From: Myxococcales bacterium
GTDB lineage: Bacteria > Myxococcota > Myxococcia > Myxococcales > Myxococcaceae
Assembly (NCBI GenBank): GCA_003153055.1
Contig: PMBV01000168.1
Location: forward strand, 1 to 7,653
Length of the DNA: 7,653 bases
Reading direction: 5' to 3'
In this document: one piece after another, positions 6,301 to 7,653 of the stretch
How the letters are laid out: every line of letters begins with the position of its first letter
How positions within the stretch are numbered: the stretch's first letter is position 1
The notes under the pieces: generated by a model
Databases searched by the model: none
What the model was told of the DNA's origin: nothing
The model's input: the letters and a program-made list of their open reading frames with translations, nothing else
Translations under genes and position numbers: made by a program

Positions 6301-6326
6301 GGCGTGAGGTGCCGACGCCCCCTCAC
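6301..6326 (+). terminator. Hairpin after the 566-aa gene, weak terminator candidate
   Basis: Just after the stop codon, GTGAGG (6304-6309) can pair with CCTCAC (6321-6326), or alternatively GGCGT (6301-6305) with ACGCC (6315-6319). No run of T follows, so intrinsic termination is doubtful; the alternative pairings are merely noted. Confidence 0.2.
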
Positions 6327-6381
6327 CACCGCACCGGAATCAGCCGTTTGCCGTTCTCGTCACACCGTGCCAGGGTTGCCT

Positions 6382-6615
6382 ATGGCCGCTGCCGCCTTTG
6401 ACCACATGGCCCGCGGGTGCGAGCAAGACATCACCACCCAGCGTGGCACGGAGCTTCTACTCCGACAGCACAAGCGCCGAAACGCGCTCGTCCTGGGTTG
6501 CGGTGGCACGCACCTCGATCTCGCATCCGAGGACTCACCGAAGGTCGTTTGGTCGGCGCCGTCGCCCAATTCCAGCGCGTGCTCTCGCTTGCCGATGCGG
6601 TTAGGCCCCCCGTGA
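6382..6615 (+). CDS. Doubtful small ORF of 77 aa preceding the membrane protein gene
   Basis: ATG at 6382 has AGGG six bases upstream, and its TGA (6613-6615) overlaps the GTG of the next gene (GTGA), the signature of coupled genes. Against it: no recognised domain, third-position G/C bias (about three-quarters) weaker than in the neighbours, and a C-terminal third (Ser/Pro/Arg-rich, ending GPP) that does not look like folded protein. In that last third the +2 frame reads more protein-like (LTEGRLVGAVAQFQRVLSLA), which could mean a frameshifted remnant. It could be a genuine small protein, a decayed gene, or leader RNA of the membrane protein gene. Confidence 0.25.
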   Translation: MAAAAFDHMARGCEQDITTQRGTELLLRQHKRRNALVLGCGGTHLDLASEDSPKVVWSAPSPNSSACSRLPMRLGPP

Positions 6616-7094
6616 GGGCGCGGCACGTGCCCAGGACGCTCTCGGCGACTCGCGGGCTCGCGGCAGGGCTCTGGGCGTTCCTCGTTCCCGAGGTCGCCCA
6701 CGCGACAGGCGAAGGCCTAGCGATCGTCCGCGACCTCTGGGCCGTCGCGGCGCTGGTTGGCGCCGTCTCTCTCGCTATCGCGTGGGCGGCCGCGAAGACC
6801 GGCAGTCGCTGGTTGCTTGCAGGAAGCGTTGTCATCGGCGCGATTCCAGGACTGCTCGGCATCGCAGGCGCGCTGAGCTTCTGGGGCGCCGCGGGCCTCG
6901 CTGGTCTGGCGCTGGCGGTCCCGTTCTTCTTCGTTGTCGCGGGCCAGGGCTGGGTATGGTCCGTCGCGCTCCGAAAGGTCAAGGACCAGCAGCGCAAGAA
7001 CCGGGTCGCTGACGCCTGGATAGCGCAGAAGAAGCGGGAGGCAGAAGCTCGCCGGTCACCGGGGCAACCGAGCCCTCGGCGGCCCGAGTCATGA
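6612..7094 (+). CDS. Small multi-pass inner-membrane protein of unknown function (160 aa)
   Basis: I chose GTG at 6612, with AGG six bases upstream. The frame is open further left to 6417, but there its third-position bias collapses and its His/Arg/Pro-rich composition is unlike protein. From GTG the product begins with a basic N-terminus and a hydrophobic stretch (13-31, ending AHA before Thr32) that may be a cleaved signal or a first membrane helix. Hydrophobic segments follow at about 40-60, 66-86 and 90-112. The C-terminal tail (120-160) is strongly Lys/Arg-rich, with a possible short amphipathic helix (QQRKNRVADAWIAQKKREAEA) and a Pro/Ser/Arg end, probably cytoplasmic. No transporter, rhomboid or enzyme motif is seen. 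It converges with a 4-bp gap on the metallophosphoesterase gene, leaving no room for a separate terminator. It is a real gene, but its role is unknown. Confidence 0.7.
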   Translation: MRARHVPRTLSATRGLAAGLWAFLVPEVAHATGEGLAIVRDLWAVAALVGAVSLAIAWAAAKTGSRWLLAGSVVIGAIPGLLGIAGALSFWGAAGLAGLALAVPFFFVVAGQGWVWSVALRKVKDQQRKNRVADAWIAQKKREAEARRSPGQPSPRRPES

Positions 7095-7098
7095 CCTT

Positions 7099-7653
7099 CT
7101 ACGATTTCGGAGCGACCTTCTGGCGCAGCGACACCTCGCAGAGGAATGGGCTGTGGGTGTGGGCCATCGCATAGAGGAAGAACGGACGGCGCTGCCGGTG
7201 CTCCATGAACCGCGCCGCAGCACCGACAATCCAGATTCTTCTCCGGTCTGGATCGAGGCTGCGCATGAAATCCCAATCGAAAACCAACTGGGTCATGTCG
7301 TGGCCAGCCGTCGCGCCATCACGGTTGGATTGATCGAGATAGTGGCCGTGCTCCAGGAAGAGCCCATCGTCGTGGACTTCCCTCTGGCGCGTCTGGCCGA
7401 GCGAATCGAACACCATGTTGCGGTACCCGCGTGGATCTGGCGGATAGACCGCATCATGGACGAGGTAATCGTCGTGATTGCCGGCGAGGAAAAAGGTGTC
7501 GACATCGCCCGCGAAGTCGCGGAATGCAGCCGCGACCTCGGGGTTCGTCTCATGGGTTTTCTCGATCCAGTGCTTGACGAATTCAAAGCCTGTGAAGCTC
7601 TCGTCGCGCATCTGTAGGTCATTGGTTTCGGTGACCACCGAGCAGGGGACCTT
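7099..7653 (-). CDS. Calcineurin-like metallophosphoesterase (partial, N-terminus off the right edge)
   Basis: The minus-strand frame is open to base 7653; 184 C-terminal residues are visible. It shows the downstream metal-binding motifs of the metallophosphoesterase fold: GNHD (visible residues 58-61, FLAGNHDDYL), HGH (102-104, in LEHGHYLDQSN) and AHTH (164-167). The first motifs (D-x-H and GD-x-x-D) should lie upstream, outside the window. Such enzymes use two metal ions to hydrolyse phosphomono- or diesters. Members with this GNHD/HGH/HTH arrangement include UDP-diacylglucosamine pyrophosphatases and many of unknown substrate; the substrate cannot be told here. A GTG at 7638 is a possible internal start, but it would drop the N-terminal metal ligands, so the gene is taken as cut by the window. 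Third-position G/C is visibly lower (roughly 70%) than in the central genes, which could mean a different ancestry. Confidence 0.88.
   Translation of the reverse strand, partial: KVPCSVVTETNDLQMRDESFTGFEFVKHWIEKTHETNPEVAAAFRDFAGDVDTFFLAGNHDDYLVHDAVYPPDPRGYRNMVFDSLGQTRQREVHDDGLFLEHGHYLDQSNRDGATAGHDMTQLVFDWDFMRSLDPDRRRIWIVGAAARFMEHRQRRPFFLYAMAHTHSPFLCEVSLRQKVAPKS

Noticed and set aside
6417..6611. 65-codon N-terminal extension of the membrane protein
   Set aside because: Third-position bias is poor and residues are His/Arg/Pro-rich. GTG 6612 has AGG at good distance and leads directly into a signal-like sequence.
7153..7617. 154-residue plus-strand frame over the metallophosphoesterase
   Set aside because: It looks protein-like by composition, but the minus strand carries GNHD, HGH and AHTH motifs in order, which cannot be chance.

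Overview
The window looks like a piece of a myxobacterial (Myxococcota) chromosome. This is inferred from the high G+C content (roughly two-thirds by eye), strong G/C preference at third codon positions, a TPR-PEGA protein with a membrane tail, and a Cys-rich presumed lipoprotein with a Gly/Ser/Met repeat linker. No rRNA, tRNA, CRISPR array, transposase or phage gene was found.

Left third, all minus strand. An exported TPR-PEGA protein (251-1141) overlaps by four bases (ATGA) the start of a small exported, probably lipid-anchored protein (254 to beyond base 1). The latter was found by reading the minus strand. It carries a strong internal ribosome binding site and an 18-bp tandem repeat. Upstream lie about 565 bp (1142-1706) with no convincing gene.

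Centre, minus strand. A secreted family 1 solute-binding protein (3242-4483) is followed after 5 bp by a membrane histidine kinase (1707-3236) that starts with TTG. No permease, ATPase or response regulator accompanies them. The simplest reading is a ligand-sensing pair: the binding protein loads a periplasmic ligand and the kinase reports it across the membrane to a regulator encoded elsewhere. This is the most interesting functional proposal in the window and it is inference.

Divergent promoter region (4484-4594). It holds a perfect 8-bp inverted repeat with a 12-bp spacer (4519-4546). The repeat abuts a -10-like box for the solute-binding gene and is centred about 62 bp before the start codon of the opposite gene. 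That opposite gene (4595-6295, plus strand) encodes a 566-residue secreted protein that I do not recognise. Its mRNA may be leaderless.

Right third. A roughly 90-bp gap is followed by a doubtful 77-residue ORF (6382-6615) that overlaps by four bases (GTGA) a 160-residue multi-pass membrane protein (6612-7094). The latter converges, with a 4-bp gap, on a metallophosphoesterase gene that enters from the right edge on the minus strand (7099-7653). Its codon use is less G/C-biased than its neighbours. Many very long open frames antisense to the real genes are products of the high G+C content and are not annotated.
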